DNA of 6,093 nucleotides from Halieaceae bacterium UBA4438 (GTDB lineage: Bacteria; Pseudomonadota; Gammaproteobacteria; Pseudomonadales; Halieaceae): contig DGPO01000110.1 in the NCBI GenBank assembly GCA_002390485.1, positions 32,322 to 38,414 of the forward strand, in the 5' to 3' direction. Below, piece after piece: positions 1 through 6,070 of this stretch. The notes below the pieces were generated by a model. The model was not told the DNA's origin. It was given only the letters and a program-made list of their open reading frames with translations, and did not search any database. Position 1 is the stretch's first letter. Each line of letters begins with the position of its first letter. The position numbers were made by a program, and so were the translations under genes.

Positions 1-132
1 TTGAGTGATGCGAGGTTACCGCAAAAAGACGCGCGAGACCTCGATGCAATGCCGACGCGGTGCCGATACACGTCACCCGCTTGCCGGCATAGTGCTTACT
101 GACTAATAGACTCGCCGCACACGCCATCGATC
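1..132. other. Left-edge stretch without a supportable gene
   Basis: This is the region beyond the stop codon of the AraC gene. Short open frames exist on both strands, but none has a ribosome-binding site or recognisable protein sequence. CGAGGT (11-16) and ACCTCG (38-43) form a 6-bp inverted repeat, and ATGCCG...CGGCAT (49-90) forms a longer imperfect one. Neither is followed by a T-run on the AraC strand, so neither is a convincing terminator. Confidence 0.5.
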
Positions 133-1164
133 TCACAATAGCATCTGCCGCGGGTTGACGTCACGAGCGGACGGCTCTTGCAGCACCGCCGCCTTGTTGT
201 GTGACCACCAGCGCGAAAAACTACTGCGGTGGGCAAAGCCCAGCATGTCCGACATGCTGCCTCGAATTTTGACCTCCCGACGCAGGCTGGATCGAATGAC
301 CTCCATACGAACCTCTTGTACAAGCTCTGAAAATGACACCCCGTGATTACTAAGCCACCGATTCAATGTTCTTCGATCGACGCTCAGCATGGCGGCAACA
401 CGGGTTATTCGACACTGGCCTGTAGGCAACAGAATTTGAATGATGTGTCGCGTTCGGTCGACGATCGTTGGCTCCCTGACGCCGGTGGTGTCGAGAAGCA
501 AGTTTAATAAGCGCGCTTCTAATACCGGGTCTGAGGGACGAAGCGTTAAGGCAAGGTCGGTCTCACGGATCGTGAGGGCATTTTGCTCGGCACCGTACGC
601 GGGGTTTTTGCCAAATATTTTGACGTATCGCACGGACGGGCCAGGCTCACAACATTGAAAACTAATCGCGGCACATTGAATTTTAGTATGGGCGACACGC
701 TCTAATATTTTAATCATCGACGCCATGGCAAGCTGAATAGTTTGATGTGCTGGACCGGGTAGGCTCGCCTCAAGATCAGCCGTAAAAACAACGAACCCCG
801 CCACATTTTCAACCGCCAACAACAGTCCATCGACCTGCACCCACGCGATATCTAACAGCTTATGGATGACAGCCCCTAACGTAGGCTGCTGCGCCAAGAC
901 CAACTCTGCCAAGCCAAGCGCGCTTCCGGATCGGCACTCCGCCATTCTCAAGCCAAAGTCCGCCACATTGGCTTGCGAAGCGGTCAACTCGAGCAGCTGG
1001 ATGATTGATGCCGTTGGTATCTTGAAGTCCGGATATCGCAGGCAGTAGGGGTCTATATCGCTTTGCTTTAACAAGGCAATGGGGTCAAGACCCACCGCTA
1101 AAGTGGCTTTTGAGTAGCCCTCAAGCACGGCGGCACGTGAAAAACACTGATGGTAATCGCCCAT
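133..1164 (-). CDS. AraC-family transcriptional regulator (AraC-binding N-terminal domain plus HTH)
   Basis: This 343-residue protein is a cytoplasmic DNA-binding regulator that probably controls the divergent oxygenase operon. Residues about 20-205 resemble the N-terminal ligand-sensing domain of OruR/ArgR-like AraC proteins, with FGLRMAE at 70-76 and GALGLAELVL-like sequence near 81-90. The first DNA-binding helix-turn-helix is clear at about 253-278 (RVAAMLSVDRRTLNRWL). The second is recognisable at 303-320 (SDMLGFAHRSSFSRWW). After SRWW the usual FG.SP..WR ending is absent and the tail is unrelated, so the C-terminus may be frameshifted. The ATG is the only likely start, because an in-frame TAA lies 16-18 bases upstream. 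The purine-rich AGGGA sits unusually close to that ATG. AraC regulators are known beside CYP153 genes in alkane degraders such as Alcanivorax. Control of this operon is inferred from the divergent layout. The family is certain; the ligand is unknown. Confidence 0.9.
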   Translation of the reverse strand: MGDYHQCFSRAAVLEGYSKATLAVGLDPIALLKQSDIDPYCLRYPDFKIPTASIIQLLELTASQANVADFGLRMAECRSGSALGLAELVLAQQPTLGAVIHKLLDIAWVQVDGLLLAVENVAGFVVFTADLEASLPGPAHQTIQLAMASMIKILERVAHTKIQCAAISFQCCEPGPSVRYVKIFGKNPAYGAEQNALTIRETDLALTLRPSDPVLEARLLNLLLDTTGVREPTIVDRTRHIIQILLPTGQCRITRVAAMLSVDRRTLNRWLSNHGVSFSELVQEVRMEVIRSSLRREVKIRGSMSDMLGFAHRSSFSRWWSHNKAAVLQEPSARDVNPRQMLL

Positions 1165-1174
1165 GTCCCTACTT

Positions 1175-1203
1175 GTTATTTATTTGTCCCCAATTGCTAA
1201 CAA
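1175..1203 (-). promoter_or_regulatory. Weak candidate promoter of the AraC gene
   Basis: Reading the minus strand, TTGTTA (1203-1198) and AATAAC (1180-1175) are separated by 17 bp. Each matches the sigma-70 -35 and -10 consensus at four of six positions. Transcription would start only a few bases before the AraC start codon, giving a nearly leaderless mRNA, which makes the call doubtful. The -35 box overlaps the inverted-repeat arm at 1194-1200, which would allow autoregulation if the promoter is real. Confidence 0.25.
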
Positions 1204-1251
1204 TATTACCGCGCTGTTCCTGTAGTGTCGACGCAATTAGCAAGAACAGCG
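1194..1251. repeat. Interleaved inverted repeats, possible AraC-type operator
   Basis: TTGCTAA at 1194-1200 is matched by its reverse complement TTAGCAA at 1237-1243. CGCTGTTC at 1212-1219 is matched by GAACAGCG at 1244-1251. On the right the two half-sites are adjacent, forming a 15-bp box TTAGCAAGAACAGCG at 1237-1251. On the left the same two elements occur inverted and separated by 11 bp. Such half-sites in a divergent control region suggest a regulator-binding site. Assigning it to the neighbouring AraC protein is inference. Confidence 0.4.
1225..1235 (+). repeat. 11-bp direct repeat, copy 1 (GTGTCGACGCA)
   Basis: This 11-bp sequence is repeated exactly at 1319-1329, 94 bp downstream, in the same orientation. 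Ninety-four base pairs is close to nine helical turns, so both copies would face the same side of the DNA. The copy lies inside the loop of the inverted-repeat element at 1194-1251. It could be a distal operator half-site that supports looping, but a chance match is possible. Confidence 0.4.
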
Positions 1252-1318
1252 TGCGCGGAGACGGCAGTGCATGACCTTGGCTCGGGTAACGAAGGGCCCA
1301 GTCAAGAGACCGGTGCTT

Positions 1319-1329
1319 GTGTCGACGCA
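1319..1329 (+). repeat. 11-bp direct repeat, copy 2 (GTGTCGACGCA)
   Basis: This is the exact second copy of the sequence at 1225-1235, located 68 bp upstream of the chosen dioxygenase start codon. It includes the palindrome GTCGAC. No consensus -35/-10 pair could be tied to it by eye. Confidence 0.4.
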
Positions 1330-1383
1330 GTCAAAAATCCGTTACGGCATGCAGCAAACGCAGCCAATACCTAGGCATTTGCC

Positions 1384-1390
1384 AAAGGAG
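1384..1390 (+). promoter_or_regulatory. Ribosome-binding site that decides the dioxygenase start
   Basis: AAAGGAG lies six bases before the ATG at 1397. It is a near-perfect Shine-Dalgarno sequence at the right spacing. It supports starting the dioxygenase here rather than at the in-frame ATG at 1271, which has no comparable site. Confidence 0.85.
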
Positions 1391-1396
1391 CAACCA

Positions 1397-2326
1397 ATGA
1401 ACAGTCCGCAGCATCCAGATACGCTTGAATCCGCTTTCTACGGCCTAGAAAAAACGGAATACCGACATTTCACGGTGATTCCCCGGACCCCGGTTATTGG
1501 TGGTGTTATTGAGGGGGGCGACTTTGAAAATATGACCGACGATTTCGCCGAGGACTTGCGAGACGCACTTTGGAAGTTCGGCGTGTTGTTTGGGTTGGGC
1601 CGCAATTTATCGTTCGATGCCATGAAAAACGTGTCCCTTATTTTTGGTGATCGTCTTGAAGAACACTCATTTGCACCGACACTCAAGGAGCAGGGACACC
1701 CAGAAGTCACGGTCATTGAGCGCTCTAAATCTGACGGTGAAAACAAACTGGACGTTGATTTTTGGCACCACGATGTGTCGGCACGGGCGCACCCGAATAT
1801 CATGTCAATACTGCAAGCTGACGTTGTACCGTTTGGTGCAGACACCATGTGGTCAAGTGCAACCGCCGCCTATGACCTTCTACCCGAAGGGCTAAAACTG
1901 CTCTTTGAAAACATCACGGTCGATCACGACACGTTATATACCGTGCTGCGACACAACTTTGGTGGCGGCGACATCACGCCGGAAAAAATAGCGATGCTCC
2001 AAGAGAAGGCGACGCACCCCGCTGTTATTCGGCATCATGCGACCGGCGCGCCATGCTTGTTTGTGGCTAATGGATACATTAAACGGGTCTCGGGTTATGA
2101 CGTTGATCTTAGTGAACTGGTTATAAAACTCGCCAATCAGCTTCCCATCATTCCGGAGCTTCAGGTCCGTCACCAATGGTGTCCTGGCGACTTTGCAATT
2201 TGGGACAACTTTGCAACTTGCCACTACGGCGTGTCGGGCCATATCGGGGCGCAACACCGGCGCCTTTACAGAACCGCCGCATGGTCCGAGTCAGTGAAAC
2301 CCGAACCCTTCATTCGACCGCGCTAA
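1397..2326 (+). CDS. TauD/TfdA-family 2-oxoglutarate- and Fe(II)-dependent dioxygenase
   Basis: This 309-residue cytoplasmic enzyme belongs to the family that couples oxidation of a substrate to decarboxylation of 2-oxoglutarate. The metal-binding facial triad is visible as H124 and D126 in WHHD and the distal H276 in WDNFATCHY. T150 in GADTMW and the arginines R288 and R292 in HRRLYR match the residues that bind 2-oxoglutarate in TauD. The family usually has DNR where this protein has DNF (F272). The length is normal for the family (about 280-310). It is the first gene of the operon, 18 bp before the transporter. TauD relatives act on taurine, alkyl sulfates, aryloxyacetates and other acids. 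Nothing in the sequence identifies the substrate, so tauD, tfdA or atsK should not be used as a name. A partner role with the P450 is inferred from context. Confidence 0.92.
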   Translation: MNSPQHPDTLESAFYGLEKTEYRHFTVIPRTPVIGGVIEGGDFENMTDDFAEDLRDALWKFGVLFGLGRNLSFDAMKNVSLIFGDRLEEHSFAPTLKEQGHPEVTVIERSKSDGENKLDVDFWHHDVSARAHPNIMSILQADVVPFGADTMWSSATAAYDLLPEGLKLLFENITVDHDTLYTVLRHNFGGGDITPEKIAMLQEKATHPAVIRHHATGAPCLFVANGYIKRVSGYDVDLSELVIKLANQLPIIPELQVRHQWCPGDFAIWDNFATCHYGVSGHIGAQHRRLYRTAAWSESVKPEPFIRPR

Positions 2327-2344
2327 CGCGCAGGCAAACGCCAC

Positions 2345-3655
2345 ATGACAAACCTAAAGCTTACGACCATATTCGTGCTGTTTTTTTGCATCAATATCAT
2401 TGGCTTTATCGATCGGCACTTGTTACCCGCATTTGGCAGCCAAATTATTGCTGAGCTGGACCTAACCCGTCAGCAGTTTGGCCTCCTGACAGGATTTGCA
2501 TTTGTCGCTGTTTACGCGCTCAGCGGGCCCGTCATGGGCGTGTTGGCCGACCGGTACAACCCAGCAAAGGTTGTCACCGTTGGCGTCTTAGTGTGGAGCC
2601 TCATGACGGCCATCAGCGGTCGCGCCACTTCATTTTTCACCATGCTCGCCCCAAGAATGCTTGTGGGTGTTGGAGAGGCCACCCTGCATCCGTCAGCCAC
2701 GAGTATCTTTGCAAAGTGGTCGGGGGTCGGCAGTCGCTCGACAATTTTCAGTTTATTTTTTCTGGGCGGGCACATCGGTGTAGGTCTCGCGTATTGGCTC
2801 GCCGGTACCTTTGGAGACACCCTCGGATGGCGACAGCTATTTTTCTTGCTGGGCAGCGTAGGCCTATTGTTTTGTATTCCTCTTTGGTTATTCGTAGCGC
2901 CACTTGTTGCCGGCTCGAACCAAACCGACGACAAGCCGTTAGTGAGCAGCCCGTCAGTCACACAAATAGTCAGCGATCTTAGACACTTACTAGTGTCGTC
3001 AACGCGTTTTCGCATTGCCGTTTTAGGCTTTTCTCTCGTGCATGTGCTCTACGCAACCAATCAATTTATGCAGCTGTGGCTGTCGTCCGAACGTGGTCTC
3101 GCTGATTACGAAGCAGCCTCGGTGTACGGCGCCGTTTATCTAACAGTCGCCATTCCAGCGGGCTTACTTGGCGGACTCATGGCAGACCTCTTTGTCCGTT
3201 ATTTTCGAACGACAAAATATTTATTCCTCGTCATCGTATTGCTTGCCTCCGGACCGCTACTCATCGCACTCCGGTACGCAACGATCGATACGCCGTTATT
3301 CCAAATAGGGCTGGTCGCCTCAGTCTTCATGATTACCTTTCCCTACGGCGCCATGTTCGCGGCAGTCATCGAGGAAGTGCCTGCGAGAATTCAGGCCTCG
3401 GGCACGGGTTTCATATTATTTGCGTGTAACGTTCTTATTATCGGGGGTGTCACCTGGGGTGTGGGAGCCTTATCAGATTACTTTCAGACAACAGGTCTGA
3501 CTCAGCCGTTAAGTCGCGCACTGTCAATCGGCGATGCCATGACGTTGCTGGCCATTCCCTGCTTCTGGTGGCTTCATCGACACCAGATACGGATGATGCA
3601 AATAACACAGACCGCTAACGACGCCATGACAGACTCAAATTCAGAGCAAAAATAA
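2345..3655 (+). CDS. MFS transporter, Spinster-like
   Basis: This 436-residue inner-membrane protein has about 12 hydrophobic segments, with a polar central loop near 190-215 between the two six-helix halves. Segment 1 ends in FIDRHLLPAFG (21-31), as in Spinster-type proteins. The MFS motif A appears as GVLADRYNPAKVV (65-77). The conserved RMLVGVGEATLHPSA stretch (104-118) is typical of the same group. There is a short polar tail after about residue 411. Bacterial Spinster-like carriers are poorly characterised and often lie beside catabolic genes for hydrophobic compounds. Here the gene sits between two oxygenase genes, so import of the substrate or export of the product is likely but unproven. 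The ribosome-binding site before the ATG is weak (AGG ten bases upstream), and the preceding stop codon is only 18 bp away, so translation may be coupled to the dioxygenase. Confidence 0.9.
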   Translation: MTNLKLTTIFVLFFCINIIGFIDRHLLPAFGSQIIAELDLTRQQFGLLTGFAFVAVYALSGPVMGVLADRYNPAKVVTVGVLVWSLMTAISGRATSFFTMLAPRMLVGVGEATLHPSATSIFAKWSGVGSRSTIFSLFFLGGHIGVGLAYWLAGTFGDTLGWRQLFFLLGSVGLLFCIPLWLFVAPLVAGSNQTDDKPLVSSPSVTQIVSDLRHLLVSSTRFRIAVLGFSLVHVLYATNQFMQLWLSSERGLADYEAASVYGAVYLTVAIPAGLLGGLMADLFVRYFRTTKYLFLVIVLLASGPLLIALRYATIDTPLFQIGLVASVFMITFPYGAMFAAVIEEVPARIQASGTGFILFACNVLIIGGVTWGVGALSDYFQTTGLTQPLSRALSIGDAMTLLAIPCFWWLHRHQIRMMQITQTANDAMTDSNSEQK

Positions 3656-3660
3656 GGAGA
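3654..3660 (+). promoter_or_regulatory. P450 ribosome-binding site overlapping the transporter stop codon
   Basis: AAGGAGA begins inside the TAA stop codon of the transporter (3653-3655) and ends six bases before the P450 ATG. It is the strongest ribosome-binding site inside the operon. Ribosomes terminating on the transporter would expose or reuse it, so coupled translation is likely (inference). Confidence 0.8.
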
Positions 3661-3666
3661 CTCACC

Positions 3667-4902
3667 ATGTCCTACGATGTGGATCCAAACCGCTGTTCTA
3701 TTGATCAAATCGACGTCAGTGACTCACGCTTATACCAGTCGGATACCTGGCAGCCCTATTTTTCGAGGCTGCGGCAAGAAGACCCGGTTCACTTTTCGTC
3801 AAACGACCTGTTTGGTGACTTTTGGTCCGTCACAAAGTTCGACGACATCGTGTCGGTGGATACGGACCACCAGACTTTCTCGTCAGAGCCGGCGATCACT
3901 ATTGGCGACTACGGAGATGATGTTCCCGTCAGACAATTCATCGCAATGGACCCACCACACCACACGCCTCAGCGAGCCACCGTACAACCGGTGGTCGAGC
4001 CCAAGCAGCTGAGCAGCCTTGAGCCGCTCATTCGTCAACGGGTTTCAGTCATGCTTGATGAACTGCCCCTCAACGAACCGTTTGATTGGGTACAAAACGT
4101 TTCCATAAACTTAACCACTCAGATGCTCGCCACATTATTTGACTTCCCCTTCGACGAGAGAGAGAAGCTGACCTACTGGTCGGACATGGCTGGCGCTATA
4201 CCCGAAATAGCGGGCGGCGATGCTGTAATTGAAGAGCGTAACGAGGCAATGACAGCCTGCCTCGCAACGTTCACAGAACTGTGGCACTTGCGTAAAAACA
4301 ACAAGTCGAGCAACCACGACTTTATTACCATGTTGGCCAATGACGCGAGAACAACGAACATGATCGACGACCCGATGCTGTATCTGGGCAATATGCTCTT
4401 ACTCATCATCGGGGGTAATGATACGACACGGAATTCAATCACTGGGAGTGTGTTTGCACTCAATCAATTCCGCTCTGAGTATGAAAAACTTGAGGCAGAT
4501 ACATCGCTGATCCCCGCTATGGTTTCAGAAACCATCCGGTGGCAAACACCGCTGATGCATATGCGCAGGGTGGCTACCAAAGATTGTGAACTCGGCGCAA
4601 AGACAATTCGCAAAGGCGACAAGGTAGTAATGTGGTACTTGTCAGGCAACTATGACGAATCCGTCATTAGTGATCCAGGTCGCTTTATGATCGATCGCGT
4701 AAACCCAAGAAAGCATCTGTCTTTCGGAATGGGCATTCATCGCTGCATGGGCAACCGGATGGGGGAAATGCAACTTCGAGTGCTCTGGGAAGAACTCCTC
4801 AGCCGGTACGCGTTTATTGAGGTTTTACAACCGCCAACGCGCGTCCTCTCAAATTTTGTACGCGGATACAGCGCAATGCCCGTAAAGCTCCATCCCAGAT
4901 GA
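3667..4902 (+). CDS. cyp153: Cytochrome P450, CYP153 family (terminal alkane hydroxylase type)
   Basis: This 411-residue soluble bacterial P450 closely follows remembered CYP153A sequences, such as CYP153A6 of about 420 residues. The oxygen-activating I-helix motif is GGNDTTRNS (249-257). The ExxR pair is E288 and R291 in SETIRWQTPL. The haem-binding loop is HLSFGMGIHRCMGNR, with the axial cysteine at C360. Family-specific stretches include FIAMDPPHHT (91-100), TQMLATLFDFPFDER (151-165), VVMWYLSGN (320-328) and TRVLSNFVRGY (391-401). CYP153 enzymes insert oxygen at the terminal carbon of medium-chain alkanes, alicyclics or terpenes such as limonene. They take electrons from a ferredoxin and an NADH-dependent ferredoxin reductase. 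Those partner genes often lie beside CYP153 genes but are not in this window. The start is supported by a strong ribosome-binding site. The family call is firm; the substrate is inferred from the family. Confidence 0.95.
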   Translation: MSYDVDPNRCSIDQIDVSDSRLYQSDTWQPYFSRLRQEDPVHFSSNDLFGDFWSVTKFDDIVSVDTDHQTFSSEPAITIGDYGDDVPVRQFIAMDPPHHTPQRATVQPVVEPKQLSSLEPLIRQRVSVMLDELPLNEPFDWVQNVSINLTTQMLATLFDFPFDEREKLTYWSDMAGAIPEIAGGDAVIEERNEAMTACLATFTELWHLRKNNKSSNHDFITMLANDARTTNMIDDPMLYLGNMLLLIIGGNDTTRNSITGSVFALNQFRSEYEKLEADTSLIPAMVSETIRWQTPLMHMRRVATKDCELGAKTIRKGDKVVMWYLSGNYDESVISDPGRFMIDRVNPRKHLSFGMGIHRCMGNRMGEMQLRVLWEELLSRYAFIEVLQPPTRVLSNFVRGYSAMPVKLHPR

Positions 4903-4927
4903 GTGCCGTTGAGACCGAGTTCGGCAA

Positions 4928-4965
4928 GATTAAAGAGTCAAAACGGTATTATCTCTTTATATAAT
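4928..4965 (+). promoter_or_regulatory. Candidate promoter of the sulfurtransferase gene, with an overlapping inverted repeat
   Basis: TATAAT at 4960-4965 is a perfect sigma-70 -10 box. The region 16-18 bp upstream (around 4936-4943) has only a poor -35 match. TAAAGAG (4931-4937) and CTCTTTA (4953-4959) form a 7-bp inverted repeat with a 15-base gap, ending directly against the -10 box, so a repressor or activator could act here. The mRNA leader would be about 80 bases. The 151-bp gap shows no clear hairpin followed by a T-run, so an intrinsic terminator for the P450 operon was not found. Confidence 0.45.
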
Positions 4966-5053
4966 CCACTTGGAAAAAGCACGTCATTAAATTCTCAAGC
5001 GCACTGACCGGTGAGACGATTAAAGGGCGGCGCCGAACGACAGGAGCATCTTA

Positions 5054-5857
5054 ATGGGTCAACTAATAAGTGTAGAAGCACTGTCAAGCCACGGTGCTGA
5101 CTGTATTTTTGATTGCGGGTTCTCTCTGAGCGATGCCGACTTGGGTCGTCACTGGTTCGAAAGTGGGCATATCGACGGCGCCCTTTATGTCGATCTAAAT
5201 CACGATCTGAGTGATGTCGCTGATCATCGTGGCCGCCATCCACTGCCAGATCCGGAAGTATTTGCTGAGCGAGTTCGGTCCTGGGGTGTTAATCAACACG
5301 CTAAAATCGTCTGTTATGACCAAAATGCAGGTGCATTTGCGGCAAGGCTCTGGTGGATGTTGCGTTGGCTAGGACATGGTGAGGTCTATTTACTCGACGG
5401 CGGTCGCGCGGCCTGGGAGCACGCAGGCCTTCCCCTGACAACTCAGGTGCAATCAACACCTCAAGGCAATTTCACAGCAAAAGTGCCGCTGACTCGAACC
5501 TGCAACGCCAGTGAGCTCCCCGACGCAAGCCGAACACTACTCGATGCGCGTGACGCGCAACGATTCGCAGGCGTCAATGACGCGGTCGATTCCATTGCAG
5601 GACATATCCCCGGAGCGATCTGTTGCCCGTTTACTGACAACCTTCGTGACGGCAAATTCTTGCCCGCACACGAGCTACGTGACCGCTTCGATACCATCGG
5701 TATTGGTGAAGATACTGTGTGCTACTGCGGATCTGGTGTCACCGCCGCACACAACATTCTGGCGCTGGTTGAGGCGGGCTTCAACGAACCGGCGCTGTAC
5801 GCAGACTCTTGGAGCGGGTGGATCACGGACCCAACGCGACCCATTGCCCGACTTTGA
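5054..5857 (+). CDS. sseA: Two-domain rhodanese, 3-mercaptopyruvate sulfurtransferase type
   Basis: This 267-residue cytoplasmic enzyme has two tandem rhodanese domains. The N-terminal non-catalytic domain spans about 5-125, with GHIDGALYVDLNHDLS and GAFAARLWWMLRWLGH. The C-terminal catalytic domain spans about 150-265. The active-site loop is CGSGVTA with the persulfide-carrying cysteine at C225. The CGSGVT form is that of 3-mercaptopyruvate sulfurtransferases, whereas thiosulfate rhodaneses usually have CRKGVT. The reaction moves sulfur from mercaptopyruvate to a thiol or cyanide, giving pyruvate. The length is slightly short (relatives about 280), but both ends look complete. AGGAG lies seven bases before the ATG. 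A 151-bp gap with its own TATAAT box separates it from the P450, so it is probably transcribed separately. A link to the upstream dioxygenase through sulfur metabolism is conceivable but unsupported. Thiosulfate sulfurtransferase is the alternative annotation. Confidence 0.9.
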   Translation: MGQLISVEALSSHGADCIFDCGFSLSDADLGRHWFESGHIDGALYVDLNHDLSDVADHRGRHPLPDPEVFAERVRSWGVNQHAKIVCYDQNAGAFAARLWWMLRWLGHGEVYLLDGGRAAWEHAGLPLTTQVQSTPQGNFTAKVPLTRTCNASELPDASRTLLDARDAQRFAGVNDAVDSIAGHIPGAICCPFTDNLRDGKFLPAHELRDRFDTIGIGEDTVCYCGSGVTAAHNILALVEAGFNEPALYADSWSGWITDPTRPIARL

Positions 5858-6016
5858 GGATTGCGCCAAGCGCACCAATGCGATGCCTATTCTTCTGTTA
5901 ACCTGAGACAATCAGGCGTTCTCGGTATCGCTCGCGCCATTCCGTCTCACCTATTTTGCTGATTGATGCGACACATTTGGTCCCCCTTCGAGTCTTAGGG
6001 GTAACAGGTCTCAAGA
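5858..6016. other. Gene-free gap between the sulfurtransferase and the tRNA promoter
   Basis: No coding frame with a ribosome-binding site is seen. A 5-bp hairpin TGCGC-CAA-GCGCA lies at 5862-5874, just after the sulfurtransferase stop codon. A second, CCCCT/AGGGG with a 9-base loop, lies near 5983-6001. Neither has a contiguous T-run behind it, so transcription termination here may be Rho-dependent or these elements may be fortuitous. Confidence 0.4.
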
Positions 6017-6045
6017 TTGACAATCAAATAGCTGACGAGTAGCCT
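6017..6045 (+). promoter_or_regulatory. Candidate stable-RNA promoter of the tRNA-Leu gene
   Basis: TTGACA at 6017-6022 is a perfect -35 box. Seventeen bases later TAGCCT (6040-6045) keeps the important T1, A2 and T6 of the -10 box. A GC-rich stretch (CGCCC) follows. A GC-rich discriminator is typical of rRNA and tRNA promoters under stringent control. Transcription would begin near 6052, about 19 bases before the mature tRNA. The -35 box overlaps the small palindrome GATTGACAATC (6015-6025). Confidence 0.5.
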
Positions 6046-6070
6046 CGCCCTCCTTCTTTTTGCCTTACCT

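Larger units (their letters stand above)
1165..1396. promoter_or_regulatory. Divergent control region between the AraC gene and the oxygenase operon
   Basis: This 232-bp gap separates the two divergent start codons. It holds two interleaved inverted-repeat pairs (1194-1251), an 11-bp direct repeat (1225-1235 and 1319-1329) and a strong ribosome-binding site at its right end. An in-frame ATG at 1271 could extend the dioxygenase by 42 residues. That extension has no good ribosome-binding site and does not look like the family's N-terminus, so I treat it as leader. I see no convincing sigma-70 promoter toward the operon, which fits a promoter that depends on an activator of the AraC type. That last point is inference. 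Confidence 0.6.

Noticed and set aside
11..43. Inverted repeat CGAGGT/ACCTCG as a terminator for the AraC gene
   Set aside because: The stem is 6 bp with a 21-base loop, and no T-run follows on the minus strand. A T5 tract lies inside the loop instead of after the stem.
96..323. Open frame of 75 codons on the minus strand overlapping the AraC 3' end
   Set aside because: It is a shifted frame of the AraC gene with arginine- and cysteine-rich sequence of no known family and no ribosome-binding site. It was considered as the frameshifted tail, but the other frame fits the family ending better.
1438..1848. 136-codon minus-strand frame inside the dioxygenase
   Set aside because: It is the antisense shadow of a gene with clear catalytic motifs, and its translation is low-complexity and serine-rich.
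2512..3015. 167-codon minus-strand frame inside the transporter
   Set aside because: It is a shadow frame opposite a well-conserved membrane protein and has no recognisable domain.
4904..4926. TGCCG/CGGCA hairpin just after the P450 stop codon as an intrinsic terminator
   Set aside because: The stem is only 5 bp with a 13-base loop and is followed by AAGATTAAAG, not a T-run.
4928..5025. GATTAAAG repeated at 4928-4935 and 5018-5025
   Set aside because: An 8-bp AT-rich match in a 151-bp gap is easily due to chance, and it has no structural context.
5862..5874. TGCGC-CAA-GCGCA hairpin after the sulfurtransferase as an intrinsic terminator
   Set aside because: The stem is 5 bp and the sequence behind it has no contiguous T-run, so termination cannot be claimed.
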